NCBI GenBank assembly: GCA_963723495.1
Contig: CAVRQR010000009.1
Location: forward strand, 124,001-188,000
Direction of reading: 5' to 3'
DNA length: 64,000 nt
Source: Gp6-AA40 sp963723495
GTDB lineage: Bacteria > Acidobacteriota > Vicinamibacteria > Vicinamibacterales > UBA2999
Position 1 is the stretch's first letter; each line of letters opens with the position of its first letter. Below the pieces are notes generated by a model, which was not told the DNA's origin, did no database searches, and saw nothing but the letters and a program-made list of their open reading frames with translations. Positions 53,629-63,059 of the stretch are shown piece by piece. The translations under genes were made by a program, and so were the position numbers.

Positions 53629-56419
53629 TCAGTCGTGCCTGAGGGCAACTATCGGGCTCACCGCCGTAGCCCGGCGGACGGGAATCAGGCAGGCGATGGC
53701 CGCGATCACCAGCAGAAGCAGCGCAACGGACGCATAGGTGGCCGGATCGGTGCGCGTGACCTGGAAGAGCGACGCCTGGATCAAGTGGCTCAGGAGCAGC
53801 GCGGCAAAGAGCCCGACGATCACGCCCGAGCCGATGATGCCCATGGCGTGCCGCAACACCATCGTGAGAACCCGCGACGCGGTTGCGCCGAGCGCCATGC
53901 GCAAGCCGAACTCGCGTGTCCGTTGAGCCACCGAGTACGCAATCACCCCGTAGAGACCAGTACCGGCGAGCAAGGCCGCGACCGCACCGAACATCCCGAG
54001 GAGCCACATCGACAGCCGGAGCTGCTGCAGGTGATCCGTCGAGCGTCTGTTCGACGGTTCGAACATCGGCCACCGGCGTCGCACGGTCGATCTCGGCAAC
54101 GGCACGTTTGACTCTGAGGCAGGGCGGTCAGTGGATTGCCTACCGTGCGAACCACGAATGTCATGCCGATGCGCAGAGTAGACGAACGGGCCCACGAACA
54201 TCGGACCCTGTTGAACATGGGGCAAGTAGACCGCCGGGGTGTGCGTCGTGTCGAGCGGGCCGAGGAGTGTATCGCCGACGACGCCGACGATCTGGCGCGT
54301 CTGCTCGTTGGGAACGAAATCGAATCGGATGTACTGGCCGACCGGGTCCTCGCCTGGAAAGAACCGGTCGGCCATCGTCTTGCTGATGATGACGACCGGC
54401 GCCGTATCAGCGCGATCGTGAGCGCTGAAGTCGCGTCCCCGAATCAGCGGGAGTGCTCATCACCGCGAAGAAGCCCGGCGTGATTGCGAAGTAGTCCGCC
54501 GTCTGCTGATCGGTCGGCCCCGCGCCCGGCGTGGCGGTGGGCGGAAGCGGGCGTCCGTCGATCAGAAACGGTATCGCGAATGCTCGACCGCCGAACGGTG
54601 GCGAGCTGACGGCTGCCACGCCCGTCCACGGCGGGCACGGTCTGCAGGCGTTCGAGCGACGCGCTCAACGGTCTGCGCCGGGACCGGGCTCACCTCGAAC
54701 AACCCGGATCCTCGGTATATGCCGATTGCCCTTGAACGACTCTCGCGCGGGAAGACGGAAGTCGAACGCCAGCAGATTGCGCGGGTCGGCACCGAGCTCG
54801 TTCTCGAGCACCCGAAGGAAGCTGTGAATCATCAGGCCGGCGCCCACCAATAGCACCAGCGCGAGCGCGACCTGGCCGGCCACCAGCACGCTGCGCGTCC
54901 GTTGCCGCTGTGGCCCCCCCGGTTGCCGTCCGGTTCGACTGAACGAACGCCTCGACGAGCGTAATCCGCGAAGACCTGCATCGCAGGGACGACGGCGAAC
55001 ACGATGCTGGTGGTCAGCGCGACAATCGCGGTGAATCCGAGCACACGAAGGTCGAGCGACACGTCCTCGAGATGTGGAAATCCGGCCGGGGCGAGCGTCA
55101 GGAACAGCTTCAGCCCAAGCCAGGCCAGGCAGACGCCAAGCGCTGCGCCCAGTAGCGCGAGCGGAAGGCTCTCAGTCATCACCTGCCGCACGATGCGCCG
55201 GCGGCCGGCGCCGAGCGTCATGCGCAGCGCCAGCTCCGTCTGCCGGGTCGTGCCCCGTGCCAGCAGCAGACCCGCCACGTTGGCGCAGGCAATGAGCAGG
55301 ACGAACGCCACGGCCCCTTGCAGAATCACCAGCGAAGGCGCGTAGTCCCCCGATGGCTGTCCGATCCCATCGAACAGACGCGCCGCCGAACGCTTCAACG
55401 ACTCGATGCGCAGGCCGAGACTACGATGGCGCGCGGGATCGTCCGCTGCGAACCGAAGCGCCAGCGCAGTCGAGCTTCGGCCTGGGCCTGTTCGATCGAC
55501 ACGCCCGGCTTGAGGCGCCCGACGATCGAGTTGCCGCCCACGCGGCTTTCCACCTGCGCCCGCGTCAGACAGAGCGGTGCGAAGAACTCCCGGTCGGTGC
55601 CGAAGAACTCGAACCGTTCAGGGAGGACGCCGATCACCGTAGTCGGCGGCGCGGTCCAGCGTGATCGTTTTGCCCACGATGGCCGGGTCGCCGGCAAATC
55701 GCCGCTGCCACGATCGGTAGGTCAGAAGCACGACCGGTGCGAGCTGATCGACCTGATCCTCTGCGTCGGTGAACGTCCGCCCCATGATCGGTTGCACACC
55801 GAGCGTCCGGAACATCGACGGCGAAACGGTCTGACCCAGGATGCGCTCGGCTGCGGCGCCGTCGCGATCGAAGCCGAGTGTCTTCACGCCGCAGGCGATC
55901 CCGTTGAAGGCCGCGACCGACTCGAACGACTGCGCCTGATCGCGCAGCGCGAAATAACGAGGGATGCTCGACGTTCCGAGTTGATCGGGATTCTCGGTCG
56001 GCACCGTCCAGATGGCGACGAGACGATTCGAGTCCGGCAGATCGAGCGGTCGGAGCAGTGTGGAATCAAGCAGGCTGAACACCAGCGTATTGGCGCCGAC
56101 ACCGAGTGCCAGAGACGCCGCAGCCACAACGGTGAAACCCGGCGATCGGCGCAACGCTCGCCATCCGTACAGCGAGGTCCGATCTCAGCTCGTCGACCAG
56201 CCCCAGTCCTCTGGCACTGCGCACTTCCTCCTTGTAGCGCTCGAGCGATCCGAACTCCTGTCGCGCTTGTCGACGCGCCTCGCCTGGTGACATGCCGCGT
56301 CGCGTCAGGTCGCTGACGCGCGCCTCGAGGTGGAATGCGATTTCGTCAGACAGTTCGTGCTCGACGCGACCGCGGCGCACGAGCCCGGCGAGAAAGGAGC
56401 GAAGCGTAGCCCAGCTCAC
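53629..56419 (-). pseudogene. ADOP-type MacB/FtsX permease, many frameshifts
   Basis: From GTG 56419 the chain starts with the ADOP N-terminal region (VEHELSDEIAFHLEARVSDL, GMSPGEARRQARQEFGSLER). Membrane and periplasmic parts follow in changing frames: FTVVAAASLALGVGANTLVF, the MacB_PCD domain (LDLPDSNRLVAIWTVP), the first FtsX block (LLIACANVAGLLLARGTTRQ), GQVALALVLLVGAGLMIHSF and the last FtsX block (LFGAVAALLAGTG-like WLLGMFGAVAALLAGTG, FGLRMALGATASRVLTMVL). At least nine frame changes occur within 2.8 kb. It would be an orphan permease without an ATPase partner. Either decayed or badly sequenced. Confidence 0.8.
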
Positions 56420-56422
56420 GGC

Positions 56423-56757
56423 TCACACTCCCTGGGCGCTCAGCGCGCGGGACATGGCAACGGCCAGCCGGCTCCATCGATCGGTCTCCGATTTCAGCCG
56501 TCGCCGGCCCGTTGCCGTCAGCCGGTAAAACTTGGCGCGCCGATTGTTGTCCGAGGTTCCCCATTCACTCTCGAGCAGCCCCTGATGCTCCAGCCGCGCG
56601 AGGGCGGGATAGAGCGCACCCTGCTCGATGAGCAGCGCGCCGCCCTGATCTGCTCGATACGGAGCAGAACGCCGTAACCATGTTCAGGTGCCAGCGACAC
56701 GGCCTTCAGAATGAGCAGGTCCAGCGTTCCCGGTAACAGGGCAGCCTCTTCGGCCAT
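56423..56757 (-). CDS. PadR-family regulator paired with the ADOP permease (one frameshift)
   Basis: About 111 residues from ATG 56757 with an AGGAGAGAG ribosome site just upstream. MAEEAALLPGTLDLLILKAV and EHGYGVLLRIEQI are followed by one missing base near 56650, then GGALLIEQGALYPALARLEH and WGTSDNNRRAKFYRLTATGR. This is the usual PadR of ADOP operons. It ends 3 bp before the permease GTG. The inverted repeat at 56776-56806 is a likely operator. Confidence 0.85.
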
Positions 56758-56775
56758 CGACTCTCTCCTATATCG

Positions 56776-56813
56776 CTTAGGTGAGACTAGCCGTCTCTCT
56801 CCTAAGTTGTCAA
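56776..56813 (-). promoter_or_regulatory. padR-ADOP promoter with inverted-repeat operator
   Basis: On the minus strand TTGACA (56813-56808) and TAGTCT (56789-56784) are 18 bases apart. CTTAGG (56776-56781) and CCTAAG (56801-56806) form an inverted repeat extended by GAGAC/GTCTC words, lying over the spacer and -10, suited to PadR repression. Confidence 0.6.
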
Positions 56814-56842
56814 GGAGAGCGCGCCGAGCCGAAGCCTGGGCG

Positions 56843-56848
56843 TATGAT
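56843..56848 (+). promoter_or_regulatory. -10 element deciding the AraC start
   Basis: TATGAT lies exactly 6 bases before GTG 56855. The spacing matches the other putative leaderless starts and favours GTG 56855 over ATG 56867. Confidence 0.45.
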
Positions 56849-56854
56849 CACCTC

Positions 56855-57715
56855 GTGCCGCGGCCGATGACGGTGCTCGAGGACCGAGAGTTCCACCGAT
56901 GGGGGATGGTGACTGCGGCGCCGCACGCGTCGCTGAGGGCGCACGTCCGACGCTACATTGGCTGGTGGGAACACCGAACGACGCCGCTCTACCGGCGGGA
57001 ACTGCCGACCGCCGAAGTCCCGCTGATCATCAACTTCGGTGCTCCCATCCGCCTGTTCGACGTCGCCGATCGGACGCGATCGACCGCGCTTGGCAGCTTC
57101 GCCGCCGGTGCCTACGACTCGCACGTCATCGTCGAGGCCAACGGGTCACAGGGCGGCATGCAGATCGATTTCACGATTCTCGGCATGCGGCTGTTTCTCA
57201 ACCGGCCGCTCGCCGACCTGACGAACCGGGGCGTGGCGCTCGAAGACATCTTCGGCGCGGAAGGCCGTCGCGTGACGATGGAGCTGCACGACGCGCCGAC
57301 ATGGCAGGCACGGTTCGACCTGCTCGACCGGGAGATTGGCGCACGTATCGCGGCGGCGAAGAAGCCGACCTCTGAAGTGTTGTGCACGTGGAAAAGGATC
57401 GTCGAGAGTGGCGGACTCGTGACGATCGGTGCACTCGTCGACGAAACTGGCTGGAGTCAGAAGCATCTCATCAGCCAGTTCAGGGAACACATCGGTCTTG
57501 GACCCAAGATCTTCGCGCGGGTCATGCGGTTTGGCCGCGCCGTGGATCGGCTGCGTCGTCGCGAACACGCGAGTCTGACCGAGCTGGCGCTCGACTGCGG
57601 CTACTACGATCAGTCCCATTTCGACCGTGACTTCCGAACCTTCGCGGGCGTCACGCCAACCGACCTGTTGCGGACGCTCGGAGCGTCCGGGGGGTTCTCG
57701 GACGCGACCAGGTAA
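56855..57715 (+). CDS. AraC-family transcriptional regulator
   Basis: 286 residues from GTG 56855 (ATG 56867 is the alternative). The N-terminal half (LRAHVRRYIGWWEHRTTPLY, LPTAEVPLIINFGAPIRLFD) is the beta-barrel sensor seen in AraC proteins with a DUF6597-like region. The C-terminal HTH pair is KHLISQFREHIGLGPKIFAR and ALDCGYYDQSHFDRDFRTFA, then GVTPTDLLR. It is intact, and divergent from the padR-ADOP pair but with its own promoter; the VOC gene follows 45 bp downstream. The effector is unknown. Confidence 0.9.
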   Translation: MPRPMTVLEDREFHRWGMVTAAPHASLRAHVRRYIGWWEHRTTPLYRRELPTAEVPLIINFGAPIRLFDVADRTRSTALGSFAAGAYDSHVIVEANGSQGGMQIDFTILGMRLFLNRPLADLTNRGVALEDIFGAEGRRVTMELHDAPTWQARFDLLDREIGARIAAAKKPTSEVLCTWKRIVESGGLVTIGALVDETGWSQKHLISQFREHIGLGPKIFARVMRFGRAVDRLRRREHASLTELALDCGYYDQSHFDRDFRTFAGVTPTDLLRTLGASGGFSDATR

Positions 57716-57760
57716 GATTCGTCCAAGACGGTGGCAGCGGCCCGCGGCTACGCTGCGGTC

Positions 57761-58517
57761 ATGACAAAGCCAACCATCTTTCCAGTCCTCAGCTACCAGA
57801 ACGCACCGGCCGCCATCGAGTGGCTTGGCCGCGCGTTCTCTTTCGAGAAACAAGTCGCTTACCCGGGACCCGACGGGACCATCGTGCATGCTGAACTCCG
57901 GCGGGACGCGGGTGTGATCGGGATCAGTTCAGTCGCTCCGACCAGTGAAGCCAATCCCTGGACGTCCGTGCGCCAGGGCGTGTACGTGACCGTCGCCGAT
58001 GTGGATGCGCACTGCAAGCGCGCGCAGTCGGCTGGCGCCAGGATCGCGATACAGCCGTACGACACACACTACGGCTCGCGCGAGTACTCGGCATGGGATC
58101 TCGAAGGGCATCTGTGGGGATTCGGCACCTACCCGATGGGTTCACCGGAAGGCGAGCCGAATATTTATCCGGAAGTCGTTTACCGCCGTGGCGCCGAGGC
58201 CGTGAATTGGCTCGAGCGCGCGTTCGGGTTCACGGTGGCCGTGCAGTTACCGGGCCCCGACGGCAAACCGCTCCACGCCGAGATGCGGGTGGAGATTCGA
58301 CCATCATGCTGAACCTCGAAGCGGTTCGAGTGACGGGTCCCGTCAGGCGATCAGCGTGAGAGTGGACGATCCGGATGCTGCCTTTACGCGAGCGACCGCG
58401 GAGGGTGCGGTCGTTGTGCAGGCGCCGGTGACGACGCATTACGGCGCACGATGCTGCTGGGTGCGCGACCCGGAGAATTTTCTCTGGGGATTCAGCACGT
58501 ATCGTCCGGAGGCATAG
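57761..58517 (+). CDS. Duplicated VOC/glyoxalase-superfamily protein (frameshifts)
   Basis: About 251 residues from ATG 57761. Two VOC-like halves are seen: FPVLSYQNAPAAIEWLGRAF with VAYPGPDGTIVHAELRRDAG and SREYSAWDLEGHLWGFGTYP, and then YPEVVYRRGAEAVNWLERAF with PGPDGKPLHAEM. After this the frame changes near 58297 (GDSTIMLNLE) and again near 58350 (AISVRVDDPDAAFTRATAEG), ending CCWVRDPENFLWGFSTYRPE. PhnB-like members bind metals or act as resistance or demethylase-like proteins; the role is unknown. Confidence 0.75.
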
Positions 58518-58736
58518 GGCGCAGGGCGGGTCGGCTCCGGACCTGCCCGCCGATCTGCCCGAGGCCGCACTCGACTTGGTTTGCCACGGCTAACGCCGTC
58601 GAGGATCTCCTGTCGCTAAGTCCGCCTAAACCCGGACGCCACGAGCTGAGCCGATTTTCGCGCGTTTGACACCTTTCTGAGTGATGCGCCCGCCGCCGCT
58701 CAACGGCGCGTGCGAGCTCACGACAAGGAGGATGAC

Positions 58737-59489
58737 GTGTCCGTCCGATTTCGACTCATACCCGTATAAATACCGGTGTTCTGGCCGCCCGCGAAAAGCA
58801 GCTCCTCATCTGGATCGCGCGCCGCCTGCCGGCGTGGGTGAACTCCGACCATCTCACGTTGCTCGCGCTCGTCGCGATGGCGGGCGCGGGTGCCTCGTTC
58901 TGGGCGGCTGCGAACCTGGCCTCCCGCGCTCGTGTTCGTCGTCGTCTCGCTCGCCATCAACTGGTTCGGCGACAGTCTCGATGGAACGCTGGCGCGCGTC
59001 CGCAAACACGAACGACCGCGTTATGGGTTCTACGTCGACCACGTGCTCGACATCACCGGAGCCTGTCTGTTGCTCGCTGGGATGTCGCTGTCGGGCTTCA
59101 TGAGCCCGGTCGTGGGGCTGGCAGTGCTGGTGGCCTACCTGCTGGTGTCTGCGGAGGTGTTCCTGGCGACAGCGGTCCAAGGCAAGTTCCGCATGTCGTT
59201 TCTCAGCGTGGGCCCGACGGAGCTGCGCATCATCCTTTCGATCGGTGCGTTGACGCTGTTCACGCATCCGGTCGTCCGGCCATTCGGCATCGGGACGTTC
59301 CTGCTCTTCGATGTCGGAGGTGTCGTGGCCGTGATCGGCATGCTCACCGCGTTCGTGACGTCAGCGAGTCGGACGACCGCCGCGCTTCATCGAGCCGAAC
59401 CACTGCCGAAGGTGAGCGGGGAGCCGAAACGGATGGCTTGCGTCATTCAGCACACGATCCCGACCGCCCTCCGACGAAGACTCTCGTGA
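58737..59489 (+). CDS. CDP-alcohol phosphatidyltransferase family protein (two frameshifts)
   Basis: About 250 residues from GTG 58737, with AAGGAGG (58725-58731) at good distance. After frame changes near 58755 and 58922 the protein runs EKQLLIWIARRLPAW, VFVVVSLAINWFGDSLDGTL and DGTLARVRKHERPRYGFYVD, followed by HVLD. This is the DGx2ARx8Gx3Dx3D signature that binds CDP-alcohol and metal. At least four more membrane helices follow. It would join a phosphatidyl or similar group to an alcohol. The TGA overlaps the GTG of gtrA. Confidence 0.8.
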
Positions 59490-59924
59490 GCACGCGACGG
59501 CGCTGGATGCGCTTCAACCTGGTCGGCGTGATGGGATTCACGCTCCAGACCGTGACGCTGTGGGTGCTGGTGCAGTGGGCAGGCGCGTCGACCAGCATCG
59601 CCGTCACCGTCGCGGTGCTGGCCGCCGTCTCGCACAACTTTGTGTGGCACGAACGCTTCACGTGGCGCGACCTCCCTCGTGAGCACCGGTTGAAGCGATG
59701 GCTGTCCTTTCATGGTTCAACCGGGCGTGGTCTCCGTGCTGACCAACGTCGGCGTCACCTTGACTGTAATGAACGTCACGGGTCTTTCGGTGCTGCCCGC
59801 CAACATCATCGCTGTCGCCATTGGTTCTCTCGTGAACTTCTGGATCAATGATCGGTTGATCTTCCGACCTACGCCGGCGTTGGAGACGCCCGCGGATATT
59901 CCGAGTACCGGGAATGTGTCGTGA
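59486..59924 (+). CDS. GtrA-family membrane protein (one frameshift)
   Basis: About 145 residues from GTG 59486 (MSTRRRWMRFNLVGVMGFTL). Four hydrophobic helices, including TSIAVTVAVLAAVSHNFVWH with the family motif NFxWHexFTW (HERFTWRD). A frameshift near 59712 leads to QPGVVSVLTNVGVTLTVMN and ANIIAVAIGSLVNFWINDRL. GtrA proteins help move lipid-linked sugars or other polyprenyl or glyceride groups across the membrane. Coupled to genes on both sides by GTGA overlaps. Confidence 0.8.
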
Positions 59925-60736
59925 TTGACCTGCGTTGGGAATGGATCGCCATCGGGTACTTCAGTAACCTGCTGATCGTCGCAATGGCCAGCCGCCGCTT
60001 CGCCCGGGCGCGCATTGGTGCCCTCGTCGGGATGGCGTGCAGTGGTCTCGCATTCGTTGCCCAATCCTCTTCGCTGTTCTGGCTTCGAGAGGACTCACCA
60101 GCCTTCACCCTCGTCGTTCCTCTGGCAGTGCTGCTTGGCGGGTACTGGCTTTCTGGACTGTTCTTCGTGAGCCCCATGCAGGCGATCGAACAACGGCTGA
60201 TGAAGACAGACGAACGGCTGCTAAACCGGGGCGGAGTCCTGGCAGCCTACCGCGCAAGCCCGCAGGCCGTTCACGAGTTCTTCGAGATGGCGTACGTGCT
60301 TGTCTATCTCGTTATCCCTGCCGGAGTCGCCACACTCGCCATGGGCGGACATGCCGATGCCATCCCTCGCTTCTGGGCCATCGTCCTGCTCGCCGAGTTC
60401 CTCAGCTACGGAGTGATGCCGTGGCTGCAGACGCGTCCGCCGCGCGCCCTCGAATCGACTGTGTGGTCCATTCAGTCGCGGTCCGCTATCCGACGGTTCA
60501 ACGCCGCCATCCTCGATCGCGGAAGCATCCAGGCCAATACCGTGCCGAGCGGCCATGCTGCCGGTGCCGTGGCGACGGCACTGGCGGTGACGGATGTGAT
60601 GCCGGCAGCAGGAGCAGTCTTCCTATTCCTCGCGGCCTGCATCGTGGCTGCGACCGTGCTCGGTCGCTACCACTACCTCGTCGACTCGCTTCTGGGCATC
60701 ATCGTCGCGGTGGCAGCGTTCTACCTCTGTCGTTGA
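59921..60736 (+). CDS. PAP2-family membrane phosphatase/phosphotransferase
   Basis: 271 residues from GTG 59921, intact, with about six membrane helices. The PAP2 core is ANTVPSGHAAGAVATALAV (PSGH) and LGRYHYLVDSLLG (RxxxHxxxD), with the upstream RPPRALE loop as the possible first motif. It resembles the PAP2_3/Aur1-like branch in layout. It may dephosphorylate a lipid phosphate or transfer a head group. The preceding CDP-alcohol transferase and GtrA protein suggest a shared lipid-modification pathway. Confidence 0.82.
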   Translation: MIDLRWEWIAIGYFSNLLIVAMASRRFARARIGALVGMACSGLAFVAQSSSLFWLREDSPAFTLVVPLAVLLGGYWLSGLFFVSPMQAIEQRLMKTDERLLNRGGVLAAYRASPQAVHEFFEMAYVLVYLVIPAGVATLAMGGHADAIPRFWAIVLLAEFLSYGVMPWLQTRPPRALESTVWSIQSRSAIRRFNAAILDRGSIQANTVPSGHAAGAVATALAVTDVMPAAGAVFLFLAACIVAATVLGRYHYLVDSLLGIIVAVAAFYLCR

Positions 60737-60805
60737 GGAAGGGAAACCTACTATGCTCGCTACGATGGCGCGAGCTTTGTGCTGCCGACATAGAATGGAT
60801 GGGTC

Positions 60806-61882
60806 ATGCCCGGTCGCGTCTTCATCAGTCACGCAAGCGAGGACCACGCAATAGCTGAGGCGGTCTGTGAAGCGATCGAGGGGCGGGGCATGCCGTGCTG
60901 GATCGCTCCGCGTGACATCACACCGGGCAAGGACTACGCCGAGGCGCTATACGACGCGATCGGTGAGTGCACCTCGCTGGTGCTCGTATTCTCGCAGTAC
61001 TCGAATCGTTCACCGCAGGTGCGGCGCGAGGTGGAGCGTGCCGCTCGCGACGGCGATCCGATCATTCCCTTTCGCATCGACGATACGGTTCCTGCCGGCA
61101 GTCTGCAGTTCAACGTCTGGAGCGATGGACTGGCTGGCGCCTTCTTCGGTCGATCTCGCAACGCAGGTCGGGATCTTTGCCGAGCTCGTCCAGGCACGCA
61201 TGCACAGGCCAGGACGAGCCGCGCCAGGACGCGGGGAAAGCCTGGCGCGGTCCGTCGTTTGTGGTCAGGCGTTTGACGGCCACGTGGATGAGCGTTCTGC
61301 TCTGGATCTCCCTCGGGATGGCGGCATTGGACCTTGTCCGCAGCGTTGATGCGTTTGCGAACGTGGCGTATTCGCGATCGATCTTTGCGGAAGAGGACGT
61401 GTTCGAGCGGGTGCTGTCGTTAGCGGTGCTCCGGCTGATCCTCCTTGTCCCATCCACCTTCGTCTGGTTGATCTGGCTGACGGCTTCATTCCTCACTCTC
61501 GAGGCCGCCGGCATGGAAGGTCTTCGCTTCAGTGCCCCGCGCGTTCCTGGCCGATTCATGTGGCCAGGTATCAGACTCGATGGAGGCTCGGCAGTCATCG
61601 CGGCGCTCTGGGCAGCGAGCAACCGTCTCCATCAGTCTTCGACGCCCAGTCCGACTGCCGGCGCCGGTGCTCCCCGATGGCTCGTGCTCCTCTGGGTTCT
61701 CCCGGCGCTGCTGATAGCGATGTCACTTGGAACTGCGGTCGTGGCCGACGCCGAGGAGGAGAGTGCAGCAATCAACCTCGGCGCTGGCGATCGTGACCGA
61801 CCTTCTCTGGATCGCTGCAGGCGTGCTGTGCCTCTATAGCCTGAAAGTCATTGAGAAGCGGCTGAGACGCCGTGAGAGCTGA
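60806..61882 (+). CDS. TIR domain-DUF4328-like membrane protein, copy 1 (frameshifts)
   Basis: About 358 residues from ATG 60806. Residues 1-110 are a TIR domain: VFISHASEDHAIAEAVCEAI, CWIAPRDITPGKDYAEAL (BB loop), SLVLVFSQYSNRSPQVRREV with the likely NADase Glu at 75, and IIPFRI. Near 61127 the frame changes (MDWLAPSSVDLATQVGIFAE), near 61255 again into membrane helices (SVLLWISLGMAALDLVRSVD, FVWLIWLTASFLTLEAAG, LRFSAPRVPG) and last into VTDLLWIAAGVLCLYSLKVI. The membrane part matches DUF4328. First of three related genes. Confidence 0.72.
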
Positions 61883-61930
61883 CATCGTGTCCGGATCGCG
61901 ACGGGCGCCGGCGACTCGAGTCAGCAGTGT

Positions 61931-62969
61931 ATGAGCGCTGCCGTGGACGTCTTTCTCTCCGCAGCCGAGAAGATGCCGCGGCATCCAGGGAGCTGGCTGA
62001 CGCGCTGGCCACCAGCGGGATCACGTGTTTTGTCCGGCGCGTCGGATCGCTCGTCGTCAGAAGAGCTGACCGCGCTTGAAACAGCTCGCTCAGTCGTCCT
62101 CGTGCTGTCTGCCGCCGCCAATGCCGCACCTGATGTCGTCCGTGAACTCGAGCGCGCGGCCGCGAGAGGAATCCCCATCATCCCTTACGCGACCGAAGAC
62201 GTCAGCCCCTCGCCATCCATTGCGTATTTCACGGCGACTGTTCCTCCCATCCCGGCATGGTCTGGTGACCGTCAACGGATGCGTGCCAGTCTGGTGGAGG
62301 CCGTCAAGCGTGCGCTGACAGCGTCCGTCGCAACGCCGGCGCGGTCAGCCTCTCACGGAACGCGCTATTCGAGAGCGTCATATGCGGACGCCCGCGGGCT
62401 TCAGATCGGCGTCGGTATTCTGCTGGTGATTTCGGCCGTGTGTGAACGTGTACGCGTTCTATCGCGACGCGGGCTTCCTGTTGAGCGGCTGCGGGGAGAA
62501 CAGAGCACGCCGGCCGTCACCGCGCAGAGACCATCTGGGCTGGATGGCGACCGCGTCCTCGTTGGCCGTATGGGCAGTGATCGTCAGCGCGATCCTGGTG
62601 TTCGGTCGCGCACGACTGAATCTGTTGTCGTTCTTCAGGGGCGTCCAGACCACCAGCAGAGAGATCGTGTGGCGGCCGATCGTCCCGATCGCGAACGCAG
62701 TCTGGCTGCCGAGAATTGCGCGCGATCTGAGGGCCGCCAGCGATGCCGGCGGAATCAGGGATAGCGACAACTGGCCGCTGGCGCGCTACTGGGGCCTGAC
62801 GTTCCTGGGTGCGTATTTACTCGTTGGCATCCGCGACGCCCTGCTCAGGATGGCGCCGCAGCATTCGGCTGCAATCTTGGCGTGAGCGCGGTGCTCGATG
62901 TCTTTCAGATCGTAACCACATTGCTGACGTATGTCGTCCTGTCTCACGGTCCTCGACGGCGTCGGGTAA
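61931..62969 (+). CDS. TIR-like-DUF4328-like membrane protein, copy 2 (frameshifts)
   Basis: About 345 residues from ATG 61931. A divergent TIR core: VDVFLSAAEK, then ASRELADALATSGITCFVRR (in another frame), ELTALETARSVVLVLSAAAN, DVVRELERAAARGIPIIPYA (Glu at the catalytic position kept) and the TM part after 62400: RGLQIGVGILLVISAV, SLAVWAVIVSAILVFGRARL and VWRPIVPIANAVWLPRIARD, ending near 62967. It lacks the IAPRD BB-loop motif of copy 1. It starts 48 bp after copy 1. Confidence 0.6.
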
Positions 62970-63059
62970 GGCGCCGTTCCCGTCACATTCCACAGTCGTC
63001 GACGTCCGCCACCGGGTGCCAATTCGGCAGCCGACGGAACGCCGTCGATCGGTCGCGAG

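Noticed and set aside
52368..53648. 426-residue frame that seems to fuse sigma factor and anti-sigma sequences
   Set aside because: It joins pieces of two genes by chance across frameshifts; the ATGA overlap at 52934-52937 shows they are separate genes.
58667..58672. TTGACA word upstream of the CDP-alcohol transferase gene
   Set aside because: No -10 at acceptable spacing could be found.
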